A stretch of DNA of 7,689 nt from CBIFVZ01 sp966185765. Lineage in GTDB: Bacteria > Pseudomonadota > Gammaproteobacteria > Enterobacterales > Enterobacteriaceae. The notes under the pieces were generated by a model. It saw only the letters and a list, made by a program, of their open reading frames with translations, was not told the DNA's origin and did not search any database. Positions within the stretch are counted from its first letter, which is position 1. The number at the start of each line of letters is the position of its first letter. Below are positions 1 to 5,896 of the stretch, piece by piece. The stretch lies in NCBI GenBank assembly GCA_966185765.1, contig CBIFVZ010000122.1, positions 1 to 7,689 of the forward strand, given 5' to 3'. Made by a program: the position numbers and the translations under genes.

Positions 1-739
1 GTGCAGCCTGCGCTTCACGCGGATCTTCCTGAGACTGGTCACGCATTTCGCGCAGCTCTGGCTGACGGAACAATGCGTTGCCGTCTGCGCCGAGTTTACC
101 ATCCAGGCATACCAGGTCGCCCTGGGTGGTGATAACCAGCGGATTGATCTCTACCAGCGCCAGGTCACGCTCCAGGAACAATGTGGCCAGACCCATAAAG
201 ATTTTGGTGAACTGCTGAACCTGTTTACCCTCAAGACCCAGTTTGAACGCCAGCTCACGGCCCTGATACGGCATTGGTCCTGCCAGCGGATCAAGCGCCA
301 CTTTATGAATCAGATGCGGAGTTTCTTCCGCCACTTTTTCAATTTCGACACCGCCTTCAGTGGAGGCCATAAACACCACTCGACGGGAGCTACGGTCAAC
401 CACCGCGCCCAGATACAGCTCTTTGGCGATATCCGTTGCGCCTTCAACCAGGATCTGGTTTACCGGCTGGCCGTCTGCATCTGTTTGATAGGTCACCAGG
501 CGCTTGCCCAGCCACTGCTCAGCAAAGGCACGAATGTCTTCTTTGCTGTTAACCACTTTCACACCGCCCGCTTTACCGCGACCACCGGCATGAACCTGAC
601 ATTTGACTACCCACGGACCTGAGCCAATTTTGGAGGCGGCTTCTTCCGCTTCGCGCGGGCTAGTACAGGCATAACCTACCGGCGCCGGCAAGCCATACCG
701 GGCAAACAGCTGTTTCGCCTGATATTCGTGTAAGTTCAT
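1..739 (-). CDS. sucC: Succinyl-CoA synthetase (ADP-forming) beta subunit, 3' part cut off by window edge
   Basis: This is the beta subunit of succinate-CoA ligase, which with SucD converts succinyl-CoA, phosphate and ADP/GDP to succinate, CoA and ATP/GTP in the cytoplasm. Only the first 246 codons are present; the family is about 388 residues, so the CoA-ligase half lies beyond base 1. The start at 739 gives MNLHEYQAKQLFARYGLPAP, the canonical enterobacterial N-terminus. What remains is the ATP-grasp domain: Lys46 and the glycine-rich AGGRGKAGG stretch bind nucleotide. The segments VEINPLVI and VCLDGKLG carry the Asn and Asp that bind magnesium in the family (Asn199 and Asp213 in E. coli). 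The Shine-Dalgarno is weak (GGACAG about 6 bases upstream). The gene lies 96 bases after sucB in the same operon, behind three hairpins. No frameshift is seen. The identification is essentially certain. Confidence 0.97.
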   Translation of the reverse strand, partial: MNLHEYQAKQLFARYGLPAPVGYACTSPREAEEAASKIGSGPWVVKCQVHAGGRGKAGGVKVVNSKEDIRAFAEQWLGKRLVTYQTDADGQPVNQILVEGATDIAKELYLGAVVDRSSRRVVFMASTEGGVEIEKVAEETPHLIHKVALDPLAGPMPYQGRELAFKLGLEGKQVQQFTKIFMGLATLFLERDLALVEINPLVITTQGDLVCLDGKLGADGNALFRQPELREMRDQSQEDPREAQAA

Positions 740-756
740 GTGTTCTGTCCATCCAG

Positions 757-778
757 ATAAAATGAGCGTTAGCGCTCA
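757..778 (-). terminator. Terminator-like hairpin (possible attenuator) just upstream of sucC
   Basis: On the minus strand a perfect 6-bp stem, TGAGCG/CGCTCA (778-773 with 768-763), closes a CTAA loop and is followed at once by TTTTAT (762-757). This has the shape of a weak rho-independent terminator lying 18 bases before the sucC start codon. The stem is short and the U-tract is interrupted, so I expect partial termination or mRNA processing rather than a full stop, since sucC and sucD must be expressed. The fold was read by eye. Confidence 0.45.
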
Positions 779-791
779 GGGTACTGAAGCA

Positions 792-811
792 CCGCCCCGC
801 AGGCAGGGCGG
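792..811 (-). other. GC-rich hairpin in the sucB-sucC spacer
   Basis: On the minus strand CCGCCC (811-806) pairs with GGGCGG (797-792) around an 8-base loop, with a possible extra G-U pair outside. No U-tract follows, so it is not a terminator by itself. It may stabilise the 3' end of the sdh-suc transcript upstream of sucC or set the ratio of SucAB to SucCD. The function is inferred only from position. Confidence 0.35.
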
Positions 812-821
812 CCATTTATGA

Positions 822-837
822 AAGGGACGAAGCCCTT
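822..837 (-). other. Small hairpin overlapping the sucB stop codon
   Basis: AAGGG (837-833) and CCCTT (826-822) form a 5-bp stem with loop CTTCGT on the minus strand. Its first two bases are the last two of the sucB TAA stop. From memory, E. coli has a comparable AAGGG/CCCTT hairpin at the same place, which suggests conservation, but I could not align the two. It is the first of three consecutive hairpins in this spacer. Confidence 0.35.
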
Positions 838-2053
838 ATACGTCCAGCAGCAGACGCGTCGGATCTTCCAGCAGCTCTTTAATGGCTACCAGGAAGCCCA
901 CGGACTCGCGGCCATCAATCAGACGGTGATCGTAAGACAGCGCCAGATACATCATCGGCAGGATTTCCACCTGACCATTGACAGCCATCGGGCGGTCTTT
1001 AATGGCATGCATACCGAGGATAGCGCTCTGCGGCGGGTTGATGATTGGCGTAGACATCAGCGAGCCAAACACGCCGCCGTTAGTGATGGTGAAGTTACCG
1101 CCAGTGAGGTCTTCAACCGTCAGTTTGCCGTCGCGGCCTTTAATTGCCAGCTCTTTAATACGCTTCTCGCAATCGGCCATCCCCAGCAGATCAACATCAC
1201 GCAGCACCGGTGTAACCAGACCGCGCGGCGTAGAAACTGCCATGCTTACGTCAAAATAGTTGTGATACACCACGTCGTCGCCGTCGATAGAGGCGTTAAC
1301 TTCCGGGTAGCGCTTGAGCGCTTCAACCACGGCTTTCACATAGAAAGACATAAAGCCCAGGCGAATACCGTGACGCTTCTCGAACGCTTCGCCGTACTGC
1401 TTACGCAGGTCCATAATCGGCTTCATGTTGACTTCGTTGAAGGTCGTGAGCATCGCGGTAGAGTTTTTCGCCTCCAGCAGACGCTCAGCTACGCGTTTAC
1501 GCAGGCGGGTCATCGGTACGCGCTTCTCAGAGCGGTTACCCAACTGCGGCGCGGCTGAGGGCTGTTCTGCTGCCGGTTTGCTCTCACCTTTGTTAGCGTT
1601 CGCGAGATGTTTCTCAATGTCTTCGCGCGTCAGGCGGCCACCCACGCCAGTACCTTTAATGGCGCTGGCTTCCAGGTTGTGTTCAGCCAACAGGCGACGA
1701 ATTGCCGGACTCAGGGCATCATTGTTCTGCTCTTCCAGCGACGCAGAATGGCGCTGCGCCGGGGTGGACTCTTTTTCTTCGGCCTTCGCACCGCTCTCTT
1801 TGCCGCTGCTGTTACCTTCGCGCAGGCGACCCAGAATCTGGCGTGAAGTCACAGTGGTGCCTTCGTCTTCCAGTACCGCATCCAGCACGCCGTCTGCAGA
1901 TGCCGGTACTTCCAGCACGACTTTGTCGGTTTCGATTTCTACCAGCACTTCATCGCGCTGCACGCTGTCGCCCGGTTTTTTGTGCCAGGTCGCTACGGTT
2001 GCATCAGCGACAGATTCAGGCAGGTCGGGAACAAGAATATCTACGCTACTCAT
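836..2053 (-). CDS. sucB: Dihydrolipoyllysine-residue succinyltransferase, E2 of the 2-oxoglutarate dehydrogenase complex
   Basis: SucB forms the 24-mer core of the 2-oxoglutarate dehydrogenase complex. It takes the succinyl group from SucA onto its lipoyl arm and transfers it to CoA. The product is 405 residues, the same as E. coli SucB. Domains in order: a lipoyl domain at about 1-77 with the lipoylated Lys44 in ETDKVVLEVP; a charged Ala/Glu/Ser linker; a peripheral subunit-binding domain at about 113-150 (LSPAIRRLLAEHNL through GVGGRLTREDIEKHL), which docks E1/E3; a second Ala/Pro/Ser linker; and the catalytic domain at about 175-405. The catalytic motif SYDHRLIDGRE holds His376 and Asp380. 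The start at 2053 has AAGGA 6 bases upstream and leaves a 16-base gap after sucA, implying coupled translation. Only the linkers differ clearly from remembered E. coli SucB. Confidence 0.98.
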   Translation of the reverse strand: MSSVDILVPDLPESVADATVATWHKKPGDSVQRDEVLVEIETDKVVLEVPASADGVLDAVLEDEGTTVTSRQILGRLREGNSSGKESGAKAEEKESTPAQRHSASLEEQNNDALSPAIRRLLAEHNLEASAIKGTGVGGRLTREDIEKHLANANKGESKPAAEQPSAAPQLGNRSEKRVPMTRLRKRVAERLLEAKNSTAMLTTFNEVNMKPIMDLRKQYGEAFEKRHGIRLGFMSFYVKAVVEALKRYPEVNASIDGDDVVYHNYFDVSMAVSTPRGLVTPVLRDVDLLGMADCEKRIKELAIKGRDGKLTVEDLTGGNFTITNGGVFGSLMSTPIINPPQSAILGMHAIKDRPMAVNGQVEILPMMYLALSYDHRLIDGRESVGFLVAIKELLEDPTRLLLDV

Positions 2054-2069
2054 TATTTATCCTTTGATA
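2054..2069 (-). promoter_or_regulatory. sucA-sucB spacer with sucB ribosome binding site
   Basis: The 16-base spacer contains AAGGA (2064-2060 on the minus strand), 6 bases before the sucB ATG. This supports the 2053 start. The short distance from the sucA stop allows ribosomes finishing sucA to start sucB, matching the need for fixed E1 to E2 stoichiometry. Confidence 0.75.
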
Positions 2070-4880
2070 TCAATCGATGTTCAGCGCGTCGTTTACCAGA
2101 TCCTGTTGTTGTTTCTGGTGAACGGACATATACCCTACCGCCGGAGAGGCGGAGGCCGGACGGCCTGCATAACGCAGAGCGGCCGTTGAAGGAATAGCTT
2201 CACGGAAGTGATGCTGGCTGCAGTACCATGCGCCCTGGTTTAGCGGCTCTTCCTGGCACCAGACAAAGTCTTTCACGTGCGCATACGGTTTGAGCACTTC
2301 CTGGAGCGCCTGATGTGGGAACGGATACAGCTGCTCAATACGCACAATCGCGACATCTTTCTGCTCGTTCTTGCGACGCTGTTCCAGCAGGTCGTAGTAC
2401 ACCTTGCCAGAGCACAGCACAACGCGCTTCACGCCTTTTGCATCAAGCTTGTCCACTTCACCGATAGCGGGCTGGAACGTACCGTTAGCCAGCTCGTCGA
2501 GCGAGGATATCGCCAATGGATGGCGCAGCAGCGACTTCGGAGACATCACCACCAGCGGGCGGCGCATACCGCGCAGCGCCTGACGACGCAGCATGTGGTA
2601 CACCTGCGCGGGGGTGGATGGCACACAAACCTGCATGTTCTGTTCAGCACACAGTTGCAGATAGCGCTCAAGGCGCGCCGAGGAGTGCTCCGGTCCCTGC
2701 CCTTCATAGCCATGCGGCAGCAGCATAACCAGGCCACACATACGGCCCCACTTCTGCTCACCGGAGCTAATGAATTGGTCAATCACCACCTGTGCGCCGT
2801 TAGCAAAGTCACCAAACTGTGCTTCCCAGATAGTCAGCGTACGCGGCTCAGCAGTGGCATAACCGTATTCAAACGCCAGTACTGCTTCTTCAGACAGCAC
2901 GGAGTCCCAGACTTTAAAATCGCCCTGGCCGTTATGCACATGCGCCAGCGGCGTGTAGGTCGAGCCGTTGCTCTGATTGTGGATCACCGCGTGGCGGTGA
3001 AAGAAGGTGCCGCGCCCGGAGTCTTCACCGGAGATACGTACCGGAATACCTTCATCAACCAGTGTGGCATAGGCCAGCGTTTCAGCGCCTCCCCAGTCAA
3101 ACGGCTTTTCACCGGCAGCCATCAGCTTGCGATCGTTGTATATTTTCTCAACGCGCGACTGCATGGTGATAGCTTCCGGCACCGTACTAATGCGGTTAGC
3201 CAGCTCCTGCAAGCGCTTCATTTCCACTTTGTTCGGATAGCTTTCATCCCACTCGTGGTTGAGATACGGCGACCAGGTGAAGGAGTGCAGGTTCATCGGA
3301 CGCCACTCTTTCACCACGCATTCGCCCGCGTCCAGCGCATCGCGATAAAGATTCACCATTTCGGTGGCGTCTTCAAGCGTATCCACGCCGTCACGCTCAA
3401 GCTTGTCAGCGTAGATTTTACGCGGCGTCGGGTGTTTCTTGATTTTCTGGTACATCAGCGGCTGGGTTGCGCTCGGCTCGTCAGCCTCGTTGTGACCGTG
3501 GCGGCGATAGCAAACGAGATCGATAAACACATCGCGCTTGAAGGTGTTACGGAAGTCCAGCGCCAGGCGCGTCACGAAGGCTACTGCTTCCGGGTCATCC
3601 GCGTTGACGTGGAAAATCGGCGCCTGCACCATCTTGCCAATATCGGTACAGTATGGCGTTGAGCGTGCATCCAGTGGGTTTGAGGTGGTAAAGCCCACCT
3701 GGTTGTTGATAACGATACGCACGGTACCGCCCACTTCGTAGCCACGGGCTTTAGACATGTTCAGGGTTTCCTGAACCACGCCCTGGCCGGTGACCGCCGC
3801 GTCACCGTGAATGGTAATGGGCAGAACCTGGTTGCTGCCCGGCTGGGACAGACGATCAAGACGCGCTCGCACCGAGCCCATCACTACCGGGCTTACGATT
3901 TCAAGGTGCGACGGGTTGAATGCCAGCGCCAGGTGAACCAGGCCGCCTTCGGTTTCCACGTCAGACGAGAAGCCCATGTGGTATTTCACATCACCGGTGC
4001 CGAGGTGTTCTTTGTGCTTGCCGGCAAACTCGTCGAACAGGTCCTGCGGTTTTTTACCCAACACGTTAATCAGCACGTTAAGACGACCGCGGTGCGCCAT
4101 CCCCAGCACCACTTCACGCGTGCCGCTCTTACCGGCATGACGAATCATCTCTTTAAGCATAGGCACCAGCGCGTCACCGCCTTCAAGCGAGAAGCGCTTG
4201 GCACCCGGGAATTTCGCCCCGAGATAACGCTCCAGCCCTTCTGCTGCGGTAAGCTCGCTTAAAAAACGCTTTTTCTCTTCGGCGGTAAACTCTGCATGTC
4301 CCACTACAGATTCGATACGCTGCTGAATCCAGCGTTTCTCTTCGGTATTGGTAATGTGCATGTATTCCGCACCGATGGAACCGCAATAGGTCTGTTTAAG
4401 CGCGTCAATCAGATCGCCAAGCTTCATCGTATCTTTGCCAATGGCAAAAGAGCCGACGTTAAAGGTTTCCTGGAAATCCGCTTCGGTCAGGTTATGGAAA
4501 GCCGGGTTGAGATCGGCGACCGGCTCCTGCTGCCACAGGCCAAGCGGGTCAAGGTTCGCCTGCTGATGGCCACGGAAACGGTAGGCGTTGATCAGCTGGA
4601 GAACTTTCACCTGCTTGGCATCCGTGTCCGGGTCGGTCACGGAAGAGGACGAGTAGCGCGTGGCATCTTTCGCCAGGCGACGGAAATAATCTCGGGTTTT
4701 TGAATGGAACTGATCCGGTCTGGCACCAACGCCAGGTAACTGCTGGAACATGGAGCGCCAGGCGGCGTCCACTGAGTCAGGATCGGTTAAGAAGTCTTCA
4801 TAGAGCTGCTCTATCCAGGACTGGTTCGCGCCAGAAAGATAAGAAGAGTCCAGCCAGGCTTTCATTGCGCCGTTCTGCAT
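2070..4880 (-). CDS. sucA: 2-oxoglutarate dehydrogenase E1 component (thiamine diphosphate-dependent decarboxylase)
   Basis: SucA decarboxylates 2-oxoglutarate on thiamine diphosphate and succinylates the lipoyl group of SucB, the first and rate-setting step of the complex. I chose the start at 4880 (MQNGAMKAWLDSSYLSGANQ) because it matches the known SucA N-terminus and has AAAGGGA 5 bases upstream. The open frame runs 46 codons further upstream but that extension resembles nothing. The product is 936 residues against 933 in E. coli; the extra residues fall near residue 80 and at about 191-199. Visible motifs: the N-terminal E2-binding region at 1-40, GMAHRGRLNVL with His263, KYHMGFSSD, and the thiamine diphosphate/Mg motif from HGDAAVTGQG (Asp360) to INNQVGF (Asn392-Asn393). 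The transketolase-like pyrimidine-binding region follows, with EAQFGDFANGAQ and LLPHGYEGQGPEHSS. The gene opens the suc half of the operon after a structured 283-base gap. Confidence 0.98.
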   Translation of the reverse strand: MQNGAMKAWLDSSYLSGANQSWIEQLYEDFLTDPDSVDAAWRSMFQQLPGVGARPDQFHSKTRDYFRRLAKDATRYSSSSVTDPDTDAKQVKVLQLINAYRFRGHQQANLDPLGLWQQEPVADLNPAFHNLTEADFQETFNVGSFAIGKDTMKLGDLIDALKQTYCGSIGAEYMHITNTEEKRWIQQRIESVVGHAEFTAEEKKRFLSELTAAEGLERYLGAKFPGAKRFSLEGGDALVPMLKEMIRHAGKSGTREVVLGMAHRGRLNVLINVLGKKPQDLFDEFAGKHKEHLGTGDVKYHMGFSSDVETEGGLVHLALAFNPSHLEIVSPVVMGSVRARLDRLSQPGSNQVLPITIHGDAAVTGQGVVQETLNMSKARGYEVGGTVRIVINNQVGFTTSNPLDARSTPYCTDIGKMVQAPIFHVNADDPEAVAFVTRLALDFRNTFKRDVFIDLVCYRRHGHNEADEPSATQPLMYQKIKKHPTPRKIYADKLERDGVDTLEDATEMVNLYRDALDAGECVVKEWRPMNLHSFTWSPYLNHEWDESYPNKVEMKRLQELANRISTVPEAITMQSRVEKIYNDRKLMAAGEKPFDWGGAETLAYATLVDEGIPVRISGEDSGRGTFFHRHAVIHNQSNGSTYTPLAHVHNGQGDFKVWDSVLSEEAVLAFEYGYATAEPRTLTIWEAQFGDFANGAQVVIDQFISSGEQKWGRMCGLVMLLPHGYEGQGPEHSSARLERYLQLCAEQNMQVCVPSTPAQVYHMLRRQALRGMRRPLVVMSPKSLLRHPLAISSLDELANGTFQPAIGEVDKLDAKGVKRVVLCSGKVYYDLLEQRRKNEQKDVAIVRIEQLYPFPHQALQEVLKPYAHVKDFVWCQEEPLNQGAWYCSQHHFREAIPSTAALRYAGRPASASPAVGYMSVHQKQQQDLVNDALNID

Positions 4881-4885
4881 CGTGA

Positions 4886-4892
4886 TCCCTTT
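4886..4892 (-). promoter_or_regulatory. sucA ribosome binding site
   Basis: AAAGGGA on the minus strand lies 5 bases before the ATG at 4880. It decides the sucA start against the upstream in-frame candidates at about 4898 and 5018, which lack comparable support. Its 5' edge touches the base of the 4892-4909 hairpin. Confidence 0.7.
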
Positions 4893-4909
4893 AAGCATAT
4901 ATTTGCTTA
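4892..4909 (-). other. AT-rich hairpin abutting the sucA ribosome binding site
   Basis: TAAGCA (4909-4904) and TGCTTA (4897-4892) on the minus strand form a perfect 6-bp stem with loop AATATA. The last paired base is the first A of the AAAGGGA ribosome binding site. Such a position could modulate ribosome access, or it may be incidental to an AT-rich leader. The same AT-rich stretch could also contribute a -10-like promoter element, but I see no convincing -35 partner. Confidence 0.35.
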
Positions 4910-4992
4910 TTCGCCGTGGATTACTACTACGCACACCGAAGCGCGCGTGACCTGCGATCCCTGGGCGAGCTCTGGTGATGATGGCCCGCGAA

Positions 4993-5106
4993 GGAACCTT
5001 TAAAAACCGCCTTTTCATCTACGTCATCCGGGCTGCGACGGCGTTGGCCTGCTTGCTCGCCCGGATAACACAGGGAATCGTCAATCAGCGGTTTTTAAAG
5101 ATTTCC
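4993..5106. repeat. Long inverted repeat of about 114 bases between sdhB and sucA
   Basis: The arms CTTTAAAAACCGC (4998-5010) and GCGGTTTTTAAAG (5088-5100) are perfect 13-base inverted copies separated by 77 bases. Beyond a small mismatch bubble, GGAA (4993-4996) pairs with TTCC (5103-5106). Inside lies a second, REP-like palindrome. The whole can fold into a long stem topped by a hairpin on either strand. There is no open frame worth calling and no clear target-site duplication at the edges. It could be a small noncoding repeat (MITE- or BIME-like) or a native RNA processing structure of the operon; the sequence alone does not decide. Confidence 0.6.
5026..5066. repeat. REP-like inner palindrome
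   Basis: ATCCGGGC (5026-5033) and GCCCGGAT (5059-5066) are perfect 8-base inverted arms around a 25-base GC-rich loop. The flanks read CGTCATCCGGGC and GCCCGGATAAC, which resemble the GATG and TTATCCGG ends of enterobacterial REP (palindromic unit) sequences, though in non-standard order. REP elements typically occupy transcribed intergenic regions and protect upstream mRNA from 3' exonucleases. The family assignment is tentative. Confidence 0.4.
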
Positions 5107-5127
5107 TGCTGTTACTCTTTTCTACAC

Positions 5128-5151
5128 TACCGGGAGCCTTCGCTCCCGGTA
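5128..5151 (-). other. Strong 10-bp hairpin downstream of sdhB
   Basis: On the minus strand TACCGGGAGC (5151-5142) pairs perfectly with GCTCCCGGTA (5137-5128) around a GAAG tetraloop, 12 bases after the sdhB stop codon. On this strand it is not followed by a U-tract (AGTGTAGAAAAG follows), so it should not terminate the operon. It is well placed to stop 3' exonucleases and stabilise the sdhCDAB part of the message. On the plus strand the same stem is followed by ATTTTTACC, giving terminator shape in the antisense direction. Confidence 0.6.
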
Positions 5152-5163
5152 TTTTTACCTGCT

Positions 5164-5880
5164 TTACGCGCTTTTTTGCAGCAGCATCGACTTAATGTGG
5201 CCGATAGCGCGCGTCGGGTTCAGCCCTTTAGGACATACGCTGACGCAGTTCATAATGCTGTGACAGCGGAATACGCTGAACGCATCACTGAGGCCGTCGA
5301 GGCGGTTGCTGGTTTCAGTATCGCGGCTATCAATCAAGAAACGATACGCTGCGAGCAGACCTGCCGGGCCAATGAACTTGTCCGGGTTCCACCAGAAAGA
5401 AGGACAGGACGTCGAGCAACAGGCACACAGAATGCACTCGTACAGGCCATCCAGTTTCTCACGCTGCGCCGGACTTTGCAGATGCTCGCGAGCGGGCGGA
5501 TTTTGTCCATTATTCAATAAGTAAGGTTTAATTTTCTCATATTGCGCATAGAACTGGCCCATGTCCACTACCAAATCCCTGACGACAGGCAAACCAGGCA
5601 GCGGGCGGATAACAATTTTTTGTTTTCCGTTGCCCAACGCAGAAATCGGGGTAATACAGGCAAGTCCGTTTTTACCGTTCATGTTCACGCCGTCAGAGCC
5701 ACACACGCCCTCACGGCAGGAACGACGAAACGACAGCGTCGGGTCTTTTTCTTTAAGCTGAATGAGCGCATCCAGCAACATCATGTCACGACCGTCTTCC
5801 GCTTCCAGCACATACTCCTGCATACGCGGCGCATCGTCGACATCCGGGTTGTAACGATAAATTGAAAATTCGAGTTTCAT
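5164..5880 (-). CDS. sdhB: Succinate dehydrogenase iron-sulfur subunit
   Basis: SdhB carries electrons from the FAD of SdhA through three iron-sulfur clusters to quinone at the SdhC/SdhD anchor, on the cytoplasmic face of the inner membrane. The product is 238 residues, as in E. coli, starting MKLEFSIYRYNPDVDDAPRM. I chose the ATG at 5880 over the in-frame GTG one codon upstream because it matches the family length and N-terminus. The N-terminal ferredoxin-like domain has Cys55, Cys60, Asp63 and Cys75 for the [2Fe-2S] cluster; Asp at 63 is also found in E. coli. The C-terminal domain has Cys149, Cys152, Cys155 and Cys216 for [4Fe-4S], and Cys159, Cys206 and Cys212 for [3Fe-4S]. The conserved PSFWWNP follows Cys159. 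The gene follows sdhA after 16 bases and precedes a strong hairpin. Confidence 0.98.
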   Translation of the reverse strand: MKLEFSIYRYNPDVDDAPRMQEYVLEAEDGRDMMLLDALIQLKEKDPTLSFRRSCREGVCGSDGVNMNGKNGLACITPISALGNGKQKIVIRPLPGLPVVRDLVVDMGQFYAQYEKIKPYLLNNGQNPPAREHLQSPAQREKLDGLYECILCACCSTSCPSFWWNPDKFIGPAGLLAAYRFLIDSRDTETSNRLDGLSDAFSVFRCHSIMNCVSVCPKGLNPTRAIGHIKSMLLQKSA

Positions 5881-5896
5881 CACCTGATCTCCGCGA
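5881..5896 (-). promoter_or_regulatory. sdhA-sdhB spacer with sdhB ribosome binding site
   Basis: The 16 bases read GGAGATCAGGTG just before the sdhB ATG on the minus strand. GGAG lies 8 bases upstream, a usual distance, and AGG is closer. The spacing supports initiation at 5880 and coupling to sdhA translation. Confidence 0.65.

Larger units (their letters stand above)
4881..5163 (-). other. sdhB-sucA intergenic region (283 bases, noncoding)
   Basis: This is the largest noncoding stretch in the window and separates the sdh and suc halves of the operon. In transcription order it holds a 10-bp hairpin (5128-5151), a long inverted repeat (4993-5106), about 80 bases without clear structure, a small hairpin (4892-4909) and the sucA ribosome binding site. 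In E. coli the equivalent region carries a weak internal suc promoter and sites of transcript processing, so a similar role is likely. I could not identify a confident -35/-10 pair. No open frame in it looks like a gene. Confidence 0.7.

Noticed and set aside
305..622. 105-codon plus-strand open frame
   Set aside because: It is antisense to the ATP-grasp domain of sucC and has no recognisable features.
818..1558. 246-codon open frame on the plus strand
   Set aside because: It is antisense to the catalytic domain of sucB, has no recognisable domain, and shows the same shadow composition (His, Arg, Gln rich).
1425..2189. 254-codon plus-strand open frame across sucB and the end of sucA
   Set aside because: It crosses a well-defined gene junction on the other strand and is a low-complexity Ser/Arg-rich shadow of the SucB Ala/Glu-rich linker.
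2277..3662. 461-codon open frame on the plus strand
   Set aside because: It lies wholly antisense to sucA, whose product is unmistakable. The translation is rich in His, Arg, Val and Gln with no recognisable motif, as expected for the complement of a GC-rich, highly biased gene.
4881..5018. Upstream in-frame extension of sucA by 46 codons (MKRRFLKVPSR...)
   Set aside because: The extension runs through the inverted repeat arm and unstructured spacer, is Arg-rich without family similarity, and lacks a ribosome binding site comparable to AAAGGGA before the ATG at 4880.
4993..5106. The inverted repeat as an insertion sequence, ERIC element or CRISPR unit
   Set aside because: It has no transposase frame, no target-site duplication, no match to the ERIC core as remembered, and no repeated direct spacing, so it is reported only as an unnamed inverted repeat.
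5881..5883. sdhB start at the in-frame GTG one codon upstream
   Set aside because: The ATG at 5880 gives the 238-residue length and N-terminus typical of SdhB.
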